Shown one piece after another: positions 19,577-28,427 of a DNA stretch of 64,000 nucleotides (positions within the stretch are counted from its first letter, which is position 1; every line of letters begins with the position of its first letter). This DNA comes from Planctomycetota bacterium (GTDB lineage: Bacteria > Planctomycetota > Planctomycetia > Gemmatales > Gemmataceae): contig JAJXWW010000128.1 in the NCBI GenBank assembly GCA_021781415.1, forward strand, positions 17,583 to 81,582, given 5' to 3'. The position numbers and the translations under genes are program-made. A model generated the notes under the pieces. The model was not told where the DNA came from and made no database searches. It worked only from the letters and a program-made list of their open reading frames with translations.

Positions 19577-22288
19577 ATGAGGGTATCCTTGAACGAAACC
19601 GAAAATCGGCTGGCCTTGCCACTTCTTTCCGTGGAAGCGTCCGAGCCGACGTGGCGCGAGTGGACGGCGTTGACGCCGTTGCCGGACGCGCCGGAACCTG
19701 TCGAGCCGCAGGGCATCTATAGCGAGTCGCCCAGCGCGTTTGCCGTGCAGTCCGTGCCGTTGGGCGCTCCCGCGGGGCCGGTCGAGTTGTTGGCACCGGC
19801 GGGAGGGCTGGACGCGGGATTCGCGGCCTTTCACTTTGGCGCGGATGCGATCTATCTGGGATTGAAGAAGTTTTCCGCGCGCGCCGAGGCGGAGAATTTC
19901 ACGCTGGAGGAAGTGGACGAAATCACGGCCTACGCCCATAGCCTACAACCCCGCCGCCGTGTGTTCGTCACACTGAACACGCTGATTCGCCAAGATGAAT
20001 TGGCCGAGTTGGTCGAGGCGATTGCCGCACTCTCGGACATCGGCGTCGATGCCCTCATCGTTCAGGATCTTGGTGTGTACCATTTGGTTCGCACGCACTT
20101 TCCCGATCTGGAACTGCACGCCAGCACGCAACTGAGCGTTCACAATCGCGCCGGCGCTCAGACTCTCCGGCGGATGGGCTTTCGTCGCGTGGTGTTGGCG
20201 CGCGAGCTGACTTTCGAGGAAGTCCGCGACATCACGGCGACGGCGGGAATCGAGACCGAAGTATTCGTGCATGGTGCGTTGTGTTACTCGTATAGCGGTC
20301 TGTGCCTGTTTTCGGCCCAGACGTTGGGACGCAGCGGCAATCGCGGTAAGTGCGCCTATTCGTGCCGCGATTCTTACGAAGTCGCCGACGTTCCGCTCAG
20401 CCTGCGCGATGGTTCCCCAGTACGGCGCGATCCGCGCCAGGGCTTTCCCTTCTCGATGAAAGATCTCGCCCTGCCCGATCATATTCCGACACTGCGTGCC
20501 GCTGGCGTCTCGTGTTTCAAAGTCGAGGGGCGGAAGAAGAGCCCGCTGTATGTGGCCACGACGACGGATTATTATCGCAAGCTGCTCGACGGCCGATTGA
20601 CCGAGGACGATCGACACGAGACGGAAGCGGAGATGCAAAGCGTCTTCAGCCGTCCGTGGACACGCTTGTTCGTGGCTTCGCATAAAGACAAAGAAGTGGC
20701 CGACCGCGATACGGTGGGCCATCGCGGAACGTTGATTGGCCAGGTCGAAGCCGTTATCAAAAGCGGGACTGAGAGCCGTTTGCGTTTCCTCACCCATCGC
20801 GCGCTTCAACGGCACGATGGCCTGCAAGTCGATCTGCCGGTGCTGGGCAAACCGTTCGGTTTCGCCGTCGAACGACTGTGGATAGCGACGCCCAATCGGC
20901 GGGAGAGGCGGCAAGAAGTATTTGAAGCGCCCGCGGATACCGTAGTCGAAGTCGAGTTGCCGCGCGAACATCCGGACATTCCTCGCGGCGCGCCGGTCTA
21001 TTGTTCCTCCTCGCAGGAGGTGAAGCAGAAGTATCGCCACGATCGCCCCAAGCCGGGCAAGCACCGTGTCCGCCATGGCATCTCGGTCGAAGTGAGGGCA
21101 ACGCCGGAAAATGTGAGCGCGACGGCTCGATTGGTCGATGCCGAGTCCACCGCGATTGAAGTGCGGAGCGAGTTGCCGGGGCCATTCTCACCGGCCAAGG
21201 ATCGAGACGCGCTGGCTTTGACGGCGCGCGGAGCATTCGAGAAACTCGGCGATACGGCCATGACTCTCGACTCCTTTACGTATCACAACGACGCTGGTGC
21301 GTTCGTGCCGGTATCGCGCCTCAACCAGCTTCGCCGCGATGTGCTGAGCGCTCTGGAAGCGAAGCGACAGCGGGCTTTCTCCGAGCGGATAGCGCATCTG
21401 CAATCGACGGTCGCGCCGCCGAGGGTGCGCACCGGGCCGCCCGCGAAGGCTTTCCGATGGTCGATCAAGGTGGATCGAATCGGGTTTCTCGACGCCTTCG
21501 AGGAAGAAGACTGGGACGGCATCGACGAAATCGTGGTGGATATTGCTCGCGATCATCCGACTTTGTTGGTCGACAAACTCGGTCTATGGAGCGAACGAAT
21601 GGGACGCGGACGCATTCGTCTGGCGCTACCGGCGTTGACGCGCTTCTGGGAAGAGACCGGCGTTCGCCACAAGATCGCATCGCTTCTCGCCGCCGGATGG
21701 ACGAAGTGGGAAGCGGCCAATGTTTCGGCGTGGGATTACCTCGGTCTCGATCCCACTCGGCCACACCCCAGCGGGGTCGATCTGTCTACCGATTGGTCGG
21801 TCTACGTCATCAATCGGCTGGCGGCCCAGGCGTTGGAGAGCATGGGCGTCCGCCGCTTCACGCTTTCACCGGAAGACGGACTGGAAAATGTACGTTCGCT
21901 GCTGAACGAGTTTGGCGATCGCGCCGTCCTGATCGTACATCAGGATACGCCGTTATTCGTGGCCGAATCGTGCGCCTATGCCAATCTGATCGGCGGTTGT
22001 CCGGGTAAGGCTAACTGTCGCTTCGAGAGCATGGAGATGGAGTCCAGCCACGGCGAGAAGGTGACGGCTCTCGATTACCATTGCCGAACCATCGTCATCA
22101 ATCGAGATAGCTTTTGTCTTTCCGATCGCCTTGAAGAACTCCGCCGCGCCGGGGCGATTTGTCTCCGCGCCGATTTCATCTATCGCCCGTACGAGCCGGA
22201 GGATGTGCGCCGTCGCTGGCGGCTGCTTCGCGCTGGGCGTCGGATTCCGAATGGGCAAGCGGCACAATTTGAACGCGGCTTGTTGTAA
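19577..22288 (+). CDS. U32 peptidase-family protein (collagenase-like)
   Basis: The 903-aa product, from the ATG at 19577, has the U32 fold: PVELLAPAGGLDAGFAAFHFGADAIYLGLKKFS, ELHASTQLSVHNRAGA, VFVHGALCYSYSGLC, RSGNRGKCAYSCRDSYEV, and the signature SCFKVEGRKKSPLYV. In Escherichia coli the relatives TrhP and RlhA modify RNA (hydroxylation) rather than digest protein, so the same is possible here. A long C-terminal extension (residues about 560-903) includes RKLGDTAMTLDSFTYHND-like material and CPGKANCRF with Cys pairs that may bind an iron-sulfur cluster. An upstream GTG at 19532 is possible but has no better ribosome site. Confidence 0.88.
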   Translation: MRVSLNETENRLALPLLSVEASEPTWREWTALTPLPDAPEPVEPQGIYSESPSAFAVQSVPLGAPAGPVELLAPAGGLDAGFAAFHFGADAIYLGLKKFSARAEAENFTLEEVDEITAYAHSLQPRRRVFVTLNTLIRQDELAELVEAIAALSDIGVDALIVQDLGVYHLVRTHFPDLELHASTQLSVHNRAGAQTLRRMGFRRVVLARELTFEEVRDITATAGIETEVFVHGALCYSYSGLCLFSAQTLGRSGNRGKCAYSCRDSYEVADVPLSLRDGSPVRRDPRQGFPFSMKDLALPDHIPTLRAAGVSCFKVEGRKKSPLYVATTTDYYRKLLDGRLTEDDRHETEAEMQSVFSRPWTRLFVASHKDKEVADRDTVGHRGTLIGQVEAVIKSGTESRLRFLTHRALQRHDGLQVDLPVLGKPFGFAVERLWIATPNRRERRQEVFEAPADTVVEVELPREHPDIPRGAPVYCSSSQEVKQKYRHDRPKPGKHRVRHGISVEVRATPENVSATARLVDAESTAIEVRSELPGPFSPAKDRDALALTARGAFEKLGDTAMTLDSFTYHNDAGAFVPVSRLNQLRRDVLSALEAKRQRAFSERIAHLQSTVAPPRVRTGPPAKAFRWSIKVDRIGFLDAFEEEDWDGIDEIVVDIARDHPTLLVDKLGLWSERMGRGRIRLALPALTRFWEETGVRHKIASLLAAGWTKWEAANVSAWDYLGLDPTRPHPSGVDLSTDWSVYVINRLAAQALESMGVRRFTLSPEDGLENVRSLLNEFGDRAVLIVHQDTPLFVAESCAYANLIGGCPGKANCRFESMEMESSHGEKVTALDYHCRTIVINRDSFCLSDRLEELRRAGAICLRADFIYRPYEPEDVRRRWRLLRAGRRIPNGQAAQFERGLL

Positions 22289-22290
22289 GA

Positions 22291-22352
22291 GTCCGTCCCA
22301 AAAGCTCCCGCTCCTTTGTACTCAGGAGATGGGGGAGCTTTTGGGACAGGGA
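22291..22352. repeat. Diverged palindromic repeat
   Basis: Arms TCCCAAAAGCTCCC (22296-22309) and GGGAGCTTTTGGGA (22333-22346) are perfect complements around a loop containing TGTACTCAGGA, the same loop as the C/G-rich family. It lies 3 bases after the U32 gene stop, so it may act as its terminator. Confidence 0.7.
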
Positions 22353-22443
22353 CTTATCGGATCGTCCTTACTCCGTACAATCATTGATATTCGGTCGCGC
22401 AATCGCAGTCGCGTGAGAGTCTGTCGCGGATGGGTCGTTCTGC

Positions 22444-22501
22444 CAGAGCCGCAACCGTGAGGGAGCGGTCTTATCTCCACTCCCTCACGGTCGAGGCTCT
22501 G
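22444..22501. repeat. Long inverted repeat, second type
   Basis: CAGAGCC-x-ACCGTGAGGGAG (22444-22465) pairs with CTCCCTCACGGT (22480-22491) and GGCTCTG (22495-22501). The loop is 14 bases. It has no coding role and is unlike the C/G-rich family. Confidence 0.65.
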
Positions 22502-22529
22502 CAATCACCCCCGATGAGACAGCCTCTAA

Positions 22530-22662
22530 GAGACTATCCGCAATGCCCCTCTCCCTCTGTATTCAGGGGAGAGGGGTCGGGGGTGAGGGGCCAGAATACT
22601 CGGAAAAATCAACCCCTCACCACTGAATACAGAGGGAGAGGGGCTTTTGGAACGGCCTCTAA
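22530..22662. repeat. Composite palindromic repeat, two inverted units
   Basis: Two perfect complementary arms of 21 bases (22545-22565 and 22624-22644) surround two C/G-rich units in opposite orientation. The outer ends AGAGACTATCC and GGAACGGCCTCT echo the ends of the single-unit copy at 50712-50778, as if the element had fixed termini. It is intergenic, 59 bases before the next gene. Confidence 0.8.
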
Positions 22663-22720
22663 ATGAGACGGGCAAACGAACGAAGTACACGGTGAACGAA
22701 CACCCAAGAGACATTCGTTT

Positions 22721-23362
22721 ATGAGCTTGACGATTTCGTGTCCCAGCTGTCAGCGGACTCTGCGCGTTCCGGAGACTCTGTTGGGCCAGGCGGTGAAATG
22801 CCCCAGCTGTTCCGTGACCTTTACCGCGCCGGAACAGGTCGAAGAACCCGCGCCGCGTCGTCCCGCGCCGCCTCCACCTCCTCCCGAAGACGATTATCGC
22901 GACGAACCGCGTCCGTCGCGCCGCCGCCGCGAGGACGAAGAGGAGGACGGCGAAGAGTACGCTCCGCGCCGTCGCCGTTCGCGCCGCGACGAGAAACCTG
23001 GCAAGGTGCAGGCCATCGCCATTATGATTCTCGTCGGGGGCATCCTGGCCACGATCTACGGCGCGATCTGCTTGATCTATTTTGGTTTCGTCTTTGGTAT
23101 CGTCGGCGTGGCGACTCTGGGCATGGGCTGGCTATGCTGTCTTTGGCCTGGCCCCTACTACAGTTTGGTCGTCGGCATCATGGGCATCATCAAAGGATCG
23201 CGTCTCCTCGGCGACAAAGCCCATCGAGAGACGCCCCCGCAGGGATTGGGCGTTATGATGATTATTAACATCATCAACGGCGATTTCGTAAACCTGGTTT
23301 TGGGCATCCTCGTCTTGGTCTTTCTAAGCGATGACGAAGTAAAAGATTATTTCCATCGCTAA
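22721..23362 (+). CDS. MJ0042-type zinc-ribbon membrane protein
   Basis: The 213-aa product has two CPSC knuckles in the first 35 residues (ISCPSCQRTLRVPETLLGQA, VKCPSCSVTF), the MJ0042 zinc-ribbon. Residues about 45-90 are a Pro/Arg/Glu-rich linker, then three or four hydrophobic segments (AIMILVGGILATIYGAICLI; LGMGWLCCLWPGPYYSLVV; FVNLVLGILVLVFL). This architecture is common in Gemmataceae. The zinc ribbon faces the cytoplasm and could contact nucleic acid or protein; no function is known. The ribosome site is weak. It forms a likely two-gene unit with the next gene, 29 bases on. Confidence 0.85.
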   Translation: MSLTISCPSCQRTLRVPETLLGQAVKCPSCSVTFTAPEQVEEPAPRRPAPPPPPPEDDYRDEPRPSRRRREDEEEDGEEYAPRRRRSRRDEKPGKVQAIAIMILVGGILATIYGAICLIYFGFVFGIVGVATLGMGWLCCLWPGPYYSLVVGIMGIIKGSRLLGDKAHRETPPQGLGVMMIINIINGDFVNLVLGILVLVFLSDDEVKDYFHR

Positions 23363-23391
23363 GATGTCTCTTTGGTGTCGATGAGGGCAAC

Positions 23392-24063
23392 ATGCCGATT
23401 CTGGTCGCTTGTCCGTCTTGTGGAGGCAAACTGCGCGTCTCGGACGACTTGGTGGGCCAGCGCGTGCGCTGTCCGTCGTGCAATCAGGTATTCGATAGCT
23501 CCGCCGAGTCGCTGCCTCGGCCGTCGAAGTCGTCGGACCCGCGACCGGACATCGGCGCTCTCGATCTTTCGTTGGACGAGCCGACGATTCCGCCACGGCC
23601 CTCGGAATCACCGCCACTCGAACCGCGTCGCCTCAAGCCGATCTTGCTCGAGGAGAGTTCGCGCGACTGGGACGTGCCGGATCTGCGCTTGCGAAAAACG
23701 CGGCGCGATGCCGAGCCGGATCGAGGCACGCTCGTTCTCGTGCTGGGCATCCTGAGTTTGGTGACGATTCTGATTTATTGTCTGGCACCGATTGGCGCGA
23801 TACTCGGCATCTTTGCCTGGGTGATGGGGCATAAAGATTTGGCCAAGATGAAGGCCGGCACGATGGACGATCGCGGTCGGGGCACCACGCAAGCCGGCTG
23901 GATCTGCGGCATCATCGGCACCGTTTTGGATTTGCTGCTCACGCTCGGTTGCGGCTTGGGTCTCGGCGTGATTTGGTATCAAGAATCGACCCGCCCGCCG
24001 TACACCAGCCCGATGCCTCCGCCCGGACAAGGTTTTAGACAGTTTCCTCCCAAGCAAAAATGA
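23392..24063 (+). CDS. MJ0042-type zinc-ribbon protein with DUF4190-like membrane domain
   Basis: The 223-aa product repeats the plan of its upstream neighbour: an N-terminal zinc ribbon (VACPSCGGKLRVSDDLVGQR, VRCPSCNQVF), a charged linker, and a C-terminal membrane domain with two or three spans (LVLVLGILSLVTILIYCLAP; GWICGIIGTVLDLLLTLGC) resembling DUF4190. GAGGGC precedes the ATG. Function is unknown. Adjacent similar architecture suggests the pair arose by duplication or serves one membrane process. An intrinsic hairpin follows. Confidence 0.85.
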   Translation: MPILVACPSCGGKLRVSDDLVGQRVRCPSCNQVFDSSAESLPRPSKSSDPRPDIGALDLSLDEPTIPPRPSESPPLEPRRLKPILLEESSRDWDVPDLRLRKTRRDAEPDRGTLVLVLGILSLVTILIYCLAPIGAILGIFAWVMGHKDLAKMKAGTMDDRGRGTTQAGWICGIIGTVLDLLLTLGCGLGLGVIWYQESTRPPYTSPMPPPGQGFRQFPPKQK

Positions 24064-24083
24064 GAGCGGGACGAGGGAGTACA

Positions 24084-24116
24084 CCTGCCGGTCGGGCTGA
24101 GAACCCGACCGACAGG
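24084..24116. terminator. Hairpin between convergent genes
   Basis: CCTGCCGGTCGGG pairs with CCCGACCGACAGG across a short loop (one mismatch). It separates the zinc-ribbon gene pair from the converging DUF1080 gene. No T-run follows on either strand, so termination is inferred from position. Confidence 0.55.
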
Positions 24117-24130
24117 ATACCGCGTTGCCG

Positions 24131-24916
24131 TTACTTCTTCGCCGGCTTTTCGCCTTCCGGTTCGTGAATCTCGCGTATCCACATATTGCGGAAGCGTACC
24201 GGATTGCCGTGGTACATCAGCACGAGCGGCTGCTTTTCGGGATGAGGCTTATAGCCGGGAGCGCGGTCGTAGGGCGTGTCGCCGAGCAGTTTGACGTGAT
24301 TCTGCACCAGGACACCATTGTGGACGACCGTGACGTATCCGGGGCGTGCCACTTTGCCTTCTTTGAAACGCGGCGTTTCAAAGAAGATGTCGTAGGTCTG
24401 CCATTCGCCGGGTTTGCGCGAGGCGTTGACCATCGGTGGTCGTTGTTTATAAATCGAAGCGCACATGCCGTCGAAATAGGTGGGATTATCCCACGAATCG
24501 AGTACCTGAATCTCATAGCGGGCATTCATGAAGCCGATGCCGTTGTTGCCTCGACCTTGGCCTTTGCCGGATACCTTTTTCGGCGTGGCGAATTCGAGAT
24601 GCAATTGGCAATCGCCGAACGATTGTTTGGTGGACACGGCGGTCTTCATGGCCACGGCCGCGCCGTCTTCAATAAGCCACTTGTCGCCGTTGGTCCAAGC
24701 GTCCATGTTCTTACCGTCGAACAACACAACCGCGTCGGAAGGTGCGCCGCCACGTTCGCCCGGCGTTACCAACTTCGGCTCTTTCCAGACAATACCGCTC
24801 TCATAGGGAGCAAAGAAGACGGCTTGCCCGTTGTGGCGTCCAAAAGCAACGTAAATCAAAGCGCCAGCCAGCCCCACTCCCGCCACGATTCGTAGTGATC
24901 TCACGGTGCGATTCAT
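24131..24916 (-). CDS. Exported DUF1080 (3-keto-disaccharide hydrolase family) protein
   Basis: The 261-aa product has a membrane-anchoring or signal segment (residues about 8-25) and then the DUF1080 concanavalin-like fold: VVLFDGKNMDAWTNGDKW, NNGIGFMNARYEIQVLDSW, GEWQTYDIFFETPRF, and the C-terminal PVRFRNMWIREI. Members of this family in planctomycetes and Bacteroidetes include exported 3-keto-glycoside hydrolases that act on oxidised disaccharides. The catalytic residues are not marked well enough here to confirm the activity. It follows a DUF1501 gene on the same strand, separated by a repeat-rich 219 bases. Confidence 0.85.
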   Translation of the reverse strand: MNRTVRSLRIVAGVGLAGALIYVAFGRHNGQAVFFAPYESGIVWKEPKLVTPGERGGAPSDAVVLFDGKNMDAWTNGDKWLIEDGAAVAMKTAVSTKQSFGDCQLHLEFATPKKVSGKGQGRGNNGIGFMNARYEIQVLDSWDNPTYFDGMCASIYKQRPPMVNASRKPGEWQTYDIFFETPRFKEGKVARPGYVTVVHNGVLVQNHVKLLGDTPYDRAPGYKPHPEKQPLVLMYHGNPVRFRNMWIREIHEPEGEKPAKK

Positions 24917-24948
24917 CCATTGGTCCTTTCATTTTTAAGCTATCTTCT

Positions 24949-25032
24949 CGGCTATCGGCTATCGGCTATCGGCTATCGGCTATCGGCTATCGGCTATCGG
25001 CTATCGGCAACCGGCTATCGGCAACCGGCTAT
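24949..25032. repeat. Heptanucleotide array (CGGCTAT/CGGCAAC), 12 units
   Basis: Eight perfect tandem copies of CGGCTAT (24949-25004) are followed by alternating CGGCAAC and CGGCTAT units up to 25032. It lies between the DUF1501 and DUF1080 genes and can change length by slippage. A second, inverted array follows at 25089. Confidence 0.95.
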
Positions 25033-25088
25033 CGGAAGTCAGTGATCCGGAGTCAGCATTGGTTTTATAGTCACAACACTGAATATTG

Positions 25089-25120
25089 GCCGAATGCCGA
25101 ATGCCGAATGCCGATAGCCG
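25089..25120. repeat. Inverted heptanucleotide array (GCCGAAT/GCCGATA)
   Basis: Three copies of GCCGAAT are followed by GCCGATA and GCCG. GCCGATA is the reverse complement of the rotated unit TATCGGC in the first array, so the two arrays can pair with each other across a spacer of about 56 bases. Confidence 0.9.
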
Positions 25121-25135
25121 AACAGACTGCCGCCG

Positions 25136-26506
25136 TTACAGCAATTCCTCAATCGGTGTTGGGTCATCGAGGATGGAGACGGGCCGACCGCTCGGTTCGA
25201 GTAGTTGCAACTTGGGATCGATGCCGAGTACATGGTAGATGGTCGAGTGAATGTTGCAGGGGGTGACGGGGCGCGTGTGCGGACGAGTGCCGAGGCGGTC
25301 GGTCGAGCCGACGATCTGTCCGCCCTTGACGCCGCCACCGCCCATGAGGCAAAACATCGAATCGCCCCAGTGATCGCGTCCAGGCGTGCCCATGCTGCGC
25401 GGCGCACCGCCGTTGCCGCCGTCGTTCATTTTGGGAGTACGGCTGAACTCGCCGCACAATACCACCAAAGTCGTCTCCAGCAAGCCGCGTTCTTCGAGAT
25501 CGACGAAGAGCGACGAAACGGCGGCATCGACGAGAGGCAGATAATTATCCATGCCCTTTTGTAGATCCCAGTGGTGATCCCAGCCGCCAAAATGCACGGT
25601 GACGAAGGTCGATCCGGCTTCGACGAGACGGCGTGCCAACAGAGTGCTTTGCCCCCAATTGTGTCGGCCATAGCGATCGCGCAGCTTCGGATCTTCTTTG
25701 CCGATATCGAAGGCACGCCGCGCCGCGGGGCCGCTGACGAAATCGAACGCCTCGCGCTCGAAGCGGTCCATCGCTTGCACATCGGCCATACCGTCCACCG
25801 CCCGCCGCGCGCCGTCGAAGTGATGGACCAGGCTTCGACGATCTTCCAGACGCGGGATGGTCAGACCGGCGGCGAGATTGAGATTGTTGACGGCGTAGGT
25901 CGAGGAATTGGGATCGCCTCCGGGTTGATACGGATTGTGCTGCGCGCCCAAAAAGTTGCCGCCGAAATAGCCGGGGTTGAGACCGATGCTGGAGGCATGG
26001 GGTACGCCAACGTAGCCCGGCATGCCACGACGGCGCGGTCCCAGTTCGCGGTTGACGATGGCCCCGATGGAGGGAAACTTGCCGCCGTTGTTCGCCCCGC
26101 TGACCCCCATGTCCTTGGCGGTCAACATGCGATGGCCGCCGGCGAAGTGGTCGCCGGTGTTGTGGTGCAGAGAGCGGACGATGGAAAACTTATCGGTGAC
26201 TTTCGCCTGCTTGGGAAACATCTCGGTGATGTCGAACCCCGGCACGCGGGTGCGGATCGGCTTCCAGATGCCGCGATACTCGGCGGGCGCATCCGGCTTC
26301 ATGTCGTACAGATCGAGGTGGCTCGGCCCGCCGTCCAGCCAAAGAAGAATGACGGACGTATTCTTTCTGGCGGAGGCACTCTCGCGGGCGCGGAGCAGCG
26401 GCGCGAGGCCGACCTGCGCCATGCCGGCGACTCCGAGGGCGAGGAAACTGCGGCGGTTCATGCCATCGCAATAGCGGCCTCCGCGGCCAAGATCGAGCCG
26501 AAACAT
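25136..26506 (-). CDS. DUF1501 protein with twin-arginine-like leader
   Basis: The 456-aa product has a leader (MNRRSFLALGVAGMAQVG) that fits a Tat signal, preceded by an extra 15 residues. DUF1501 motifs follow: SVILLWLDGGPSHLDLYDMKPD, LHHNTGDHFAGGH, GMPGYVGVPHASSIGLNPGY, FVTVHFGGWDHHWDLQKGMD and CGEFSRTPKMN. The fold belongs to the alkaline phosphatase/sulfatase superfamily, and the family is widespread in planctomycetes, often beside DUF1553 or DUF1549 genes; no partner of that type is adjacent here. GGGAGATAAGG precedes the ATG at 26506. Substrate is unknown. Confidence 0.9.
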   Translation of the reverse strand: MFRLDLGRGGRYCDGMNRRSFLALGVAGMAQVGLAPLLRARESASARKNTSVILLWLDGGPSHLDLYDMKPDAPAEYRGIWKPIRTRVPGFDITEMFPKQAKVTDKFSIVRSLHHNTGDHFAGGHRMLTAKDMGVSGANNGGKFPSIGAIVNRELGPRRRGMPGYVGVPHASSIGLNPGYFGGNFLGAQHNPYQPGGDPNSSTYAVNNLNLAAGLTIPRLEDRRSLVHHFDGARRAVDGMADVQAMDRFEREAFDFVSGPAARRAFDIGKEDPKLRDRYGRHNWGQSTLLARRLVEAGSTFVTVHFGGWDHHWDLQKGMDNYLPLVDAAVSSLFVDLEERGLLETTLVVLCGEFSRTPKMNDGGNGGAPRSMGTPGRDHWGDSMFCLMGGGGVKGGQIVGSTDRLGTRPHTRPVTPCNIHSTIYHVLGIDPKLQLLEPSGRPVSILDDPTPIEELL

Positions 26507-26715
26507 GCCTTATCTCCCTTAACTAAAATGCTCCGCATCGGTTCGCGGAGGTCGATGGAAGGATACTGCGAGGAAGGACGACCGCCCCGGAGCAACGGAA
26601 TCCGGGAGGGCCTGCGGCTTTCACTTTACGTTACCCTGCCCAGGGGGTGAAAGCAAGTCCGAGAAGCCGCGATTTGATACCATGAAAGCGTTGCTTTTGT
26701 CGGAGGATACAATCC

Positions 26716-27213
26716 ATGCAACCACTCGTCGGCGTCATTATGGGATCGCGTTCGGATTGGGAGACTCTCGTTCACACCGCCAATACACTCGACACCTTGC
26801 AAATTGCCCATGAAGTGCGCGTCGTGTCGGCCCATCGCACTCCACAGTTGTTATTCGAGTACGCCTCGACGGCGGAGGAGCGCGGCTTGGAAGTGTTGAT
26901 CGCCGGCGCGGGCGGCGCAGCACATCTGCCGGGCATGGCAGCGGCGCTGACCGCTCTGCCGGTCCTCGGCGTGCCGATTGAATCGAAGACGCTGCACGGC
27001 GTCGATTCGCTGCTATCCATCGTGCAAATGCCGGCCGGTGTGCCGGTGGCGACGCTGGCCATCGGTCGTGCCGGCGCGATCAACGCCGCCCTGTTGGCGA
27101 CGGCGATTCTCGGCGTCAAGCACCCGCGCTTCCGCGCCGCCTTGCACGCCTACCGCGCCGCGCAGACGAAGAATGTTCTCGACCATCCAGATCCAAGGGA
27201 GAGCGCCGGATGA
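26716..27213 (+). CDS. purE: N5-carboxyaminoimidazole ribonucleotide mutase
   Basis: PurE rearranges N5-CAIR to CAIR in de novo purine synthesis. The 165-aa product matches class [41 protein letters not shown], and [50 protein letters not shown] gives the ribosome site. It overlaps purK by the 4-base ATGA, indicating translational coupling. The enzyme is cytoplasmic and usually octameric. Confidence 0.97.
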   Translation: MQPLVGVIMGSRSDWETLVHTANTLDTLQIAHEVRVVSAHRTPQLLFEYASTAEERGLEVLIAGAGGAAHLPGMAAALTALPVLGVPIESKTLHGVDSLLSIVQMPAGVPVATLAIGRAGAINAALLATAILGVKHPRFRAALHAYRAAQTKNVLDHPDPRESAG

Positions 27214-28337
27214 TTGGCGTGCTGGGCGCGGGACAACTCGGTCGCATGTTGGCCTTGGCGGGCTATCCCCTCGGCTTGCGCTTTCGTTTCCTCGATGCCG
27301 CGCACGACGCGCCCGTCAAGGATCTCGCCGAGTTCATCCGCGCCGACTTCCACGACAAGGGAGCGCTCGACCGCTTCGCCGACGGCCTGGAAGTCGTCAC
27401 CTACGAATTTGAAAACGTGCCGGTCGATACGGTGGAGCGACTGACGCGCCGCGTTCCCGTCTATCCGCCGCCCGCCGCGCTCCGCGCCAGTCAGGATCGA
27501 CTCGAAGAGAAGACATTCTTTCGCAATCTCGGCATTCCCACCGCTCCGTTCGTTGCCGTGCATTCTCGGCAGGAACTCGATGCGGCACTAGCGAAGATTG
27601 GCTATCCGGCCATACTGAAGACGCGGCGCATGGGCTACGACGGCAAAGGACAGGCTCCGATCCGAAACGCCGACGAAGCGGAGCGAGCGTGGGAAGCACT
27701 GGGCGAATCGGCTGCGCAAGCCACCGGCTTGGCTCTGATCCTTGAGGGGTTCGTCGCCTTCGAGCGCGAGGTCTCTCAGTTAGCCGTGCGCGGGCGAGAT
27801 GGACGCATGGTCTTCTATCCGCTGGTGGAGAACCATCACGCCGAAGGGATGCTGCGACTGTCGCTGGCTTCCGCTCCCGACGCATCGCCAACGCTTGCTC
27901 GGCTGGCCCGCGATTATGCCGCGCGCGTCCTGGACACGCTGAACTATGTGGGCGTGTTGGCCATCGAGTTCTTCCAATGGGGCGAAGAATTGATCGCCAA
28001 CGAGATGGCCCCGCGCGTTCACAATTCCGGCCATTGGACCATCGAAGGCGCGGTAACGAGCCAATTCGAGAACCATCTCCGCGCCATTCTCGGACTACCG
28101 CTGGGAATCGCCGATGCCCGCTGCGCTTGCGCCATGTTGAATATCATCGGAGACTTTCCGGATACACAAAAGGTCTTGTCGTGTCCCGGAGCGCATCTGC
28201 ATCTCTACGGCAAGAAAGCGCGTCCGGGTCGCAAGCTCGGCCACATCACCGTCTGCGCCGAGACGATGGAGATGGTTCGCGTCACCGTGGAACAACTGCG
28301 TCGCTCAACGAGTACACTCGGTCCTAACTTTGGTTAG
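27210..28337 (+). CDS. purK: N5-carboxyaminoimidazole ribonucleotide synthase (ATP-grasp)
   Basis: PurK uses ATP and bicarbonate to convert AIR to N5-CAIR, the substrate of PurE encoded just upstream. The 375-aa product is full length and shows the PurK start [14 protein letters not shown], the ATP-grasp parts [14 protein letters not shown] and [20 protein letters not shown], and the family block [17 protein letters not shown]. The ATG overlaps the purE stop. The last four codons of the gene (NFG and stop) lie inside the left arm of a long palindrome, so the 3' end is built from repeat sequence. Confidence 0.97.
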   Translation: MIGVLGAGQLGRMLALAGYPLGLRFRFLDAAHDAPVKDLAEFIRADFHDKGALDRFADGLEVVTYEFENVPVDTVERLTRRVPVYPPPAALRASQDRLEEKTFFRNLGIPTAPFVAVHSRQELDAALAKIGYPAILKTRRMGYDGKGQAPIRNADEAERAWEALGESAAQATGLALILEGFVAFEREVSQLAVRGRDGRMVFYPLVENHHAEGMLRLSLASAPDASPTLARLARDYAARVLDTLNYVGVLAIEFFQWGEELIANEMAPRVHNSGHWTIEGAVTSQFENHLRAILGLPLGIADARCACAMLNIIGDFPDTQKVLSCPGAHLHLYGKKARPGRKLGHITVCAETMEMVRVTVEQLRRSTSTLGPNFG

Positions 28338-28395
28338 CCGCGACGCGCAGCGGAGCGCGAGACAGCGCGCTCCGCCGCGCGTCGCGGCTAACCAA
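28330..28395. repeat. Long palindrome overlapping the purK stop codon
   Basis: The 18-base arms at 28330-28347 and 28378-28395 (TTGGTTAGCCGCGACGCG and complement) are perfect, and the inner arms GCGGAGCGCG and CGCGCTCCGC pair too. The 6-base loop completes a nearly 30-bp hairpin. It could terminate purEK. A half copy occurs at 7155-7184. Confidence 0.85.
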
Positions 28396-28427
28396 TCCTC
28401 ATCGCTTCTCCTCGGGGGCGCATCGGA

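Noticed and set aside
24949..25120. CRISPR-like array
   Set aside because: Units are 7 bases with no spacers of constant length, so this is a tandem heptamer repeat, not CRISPR.
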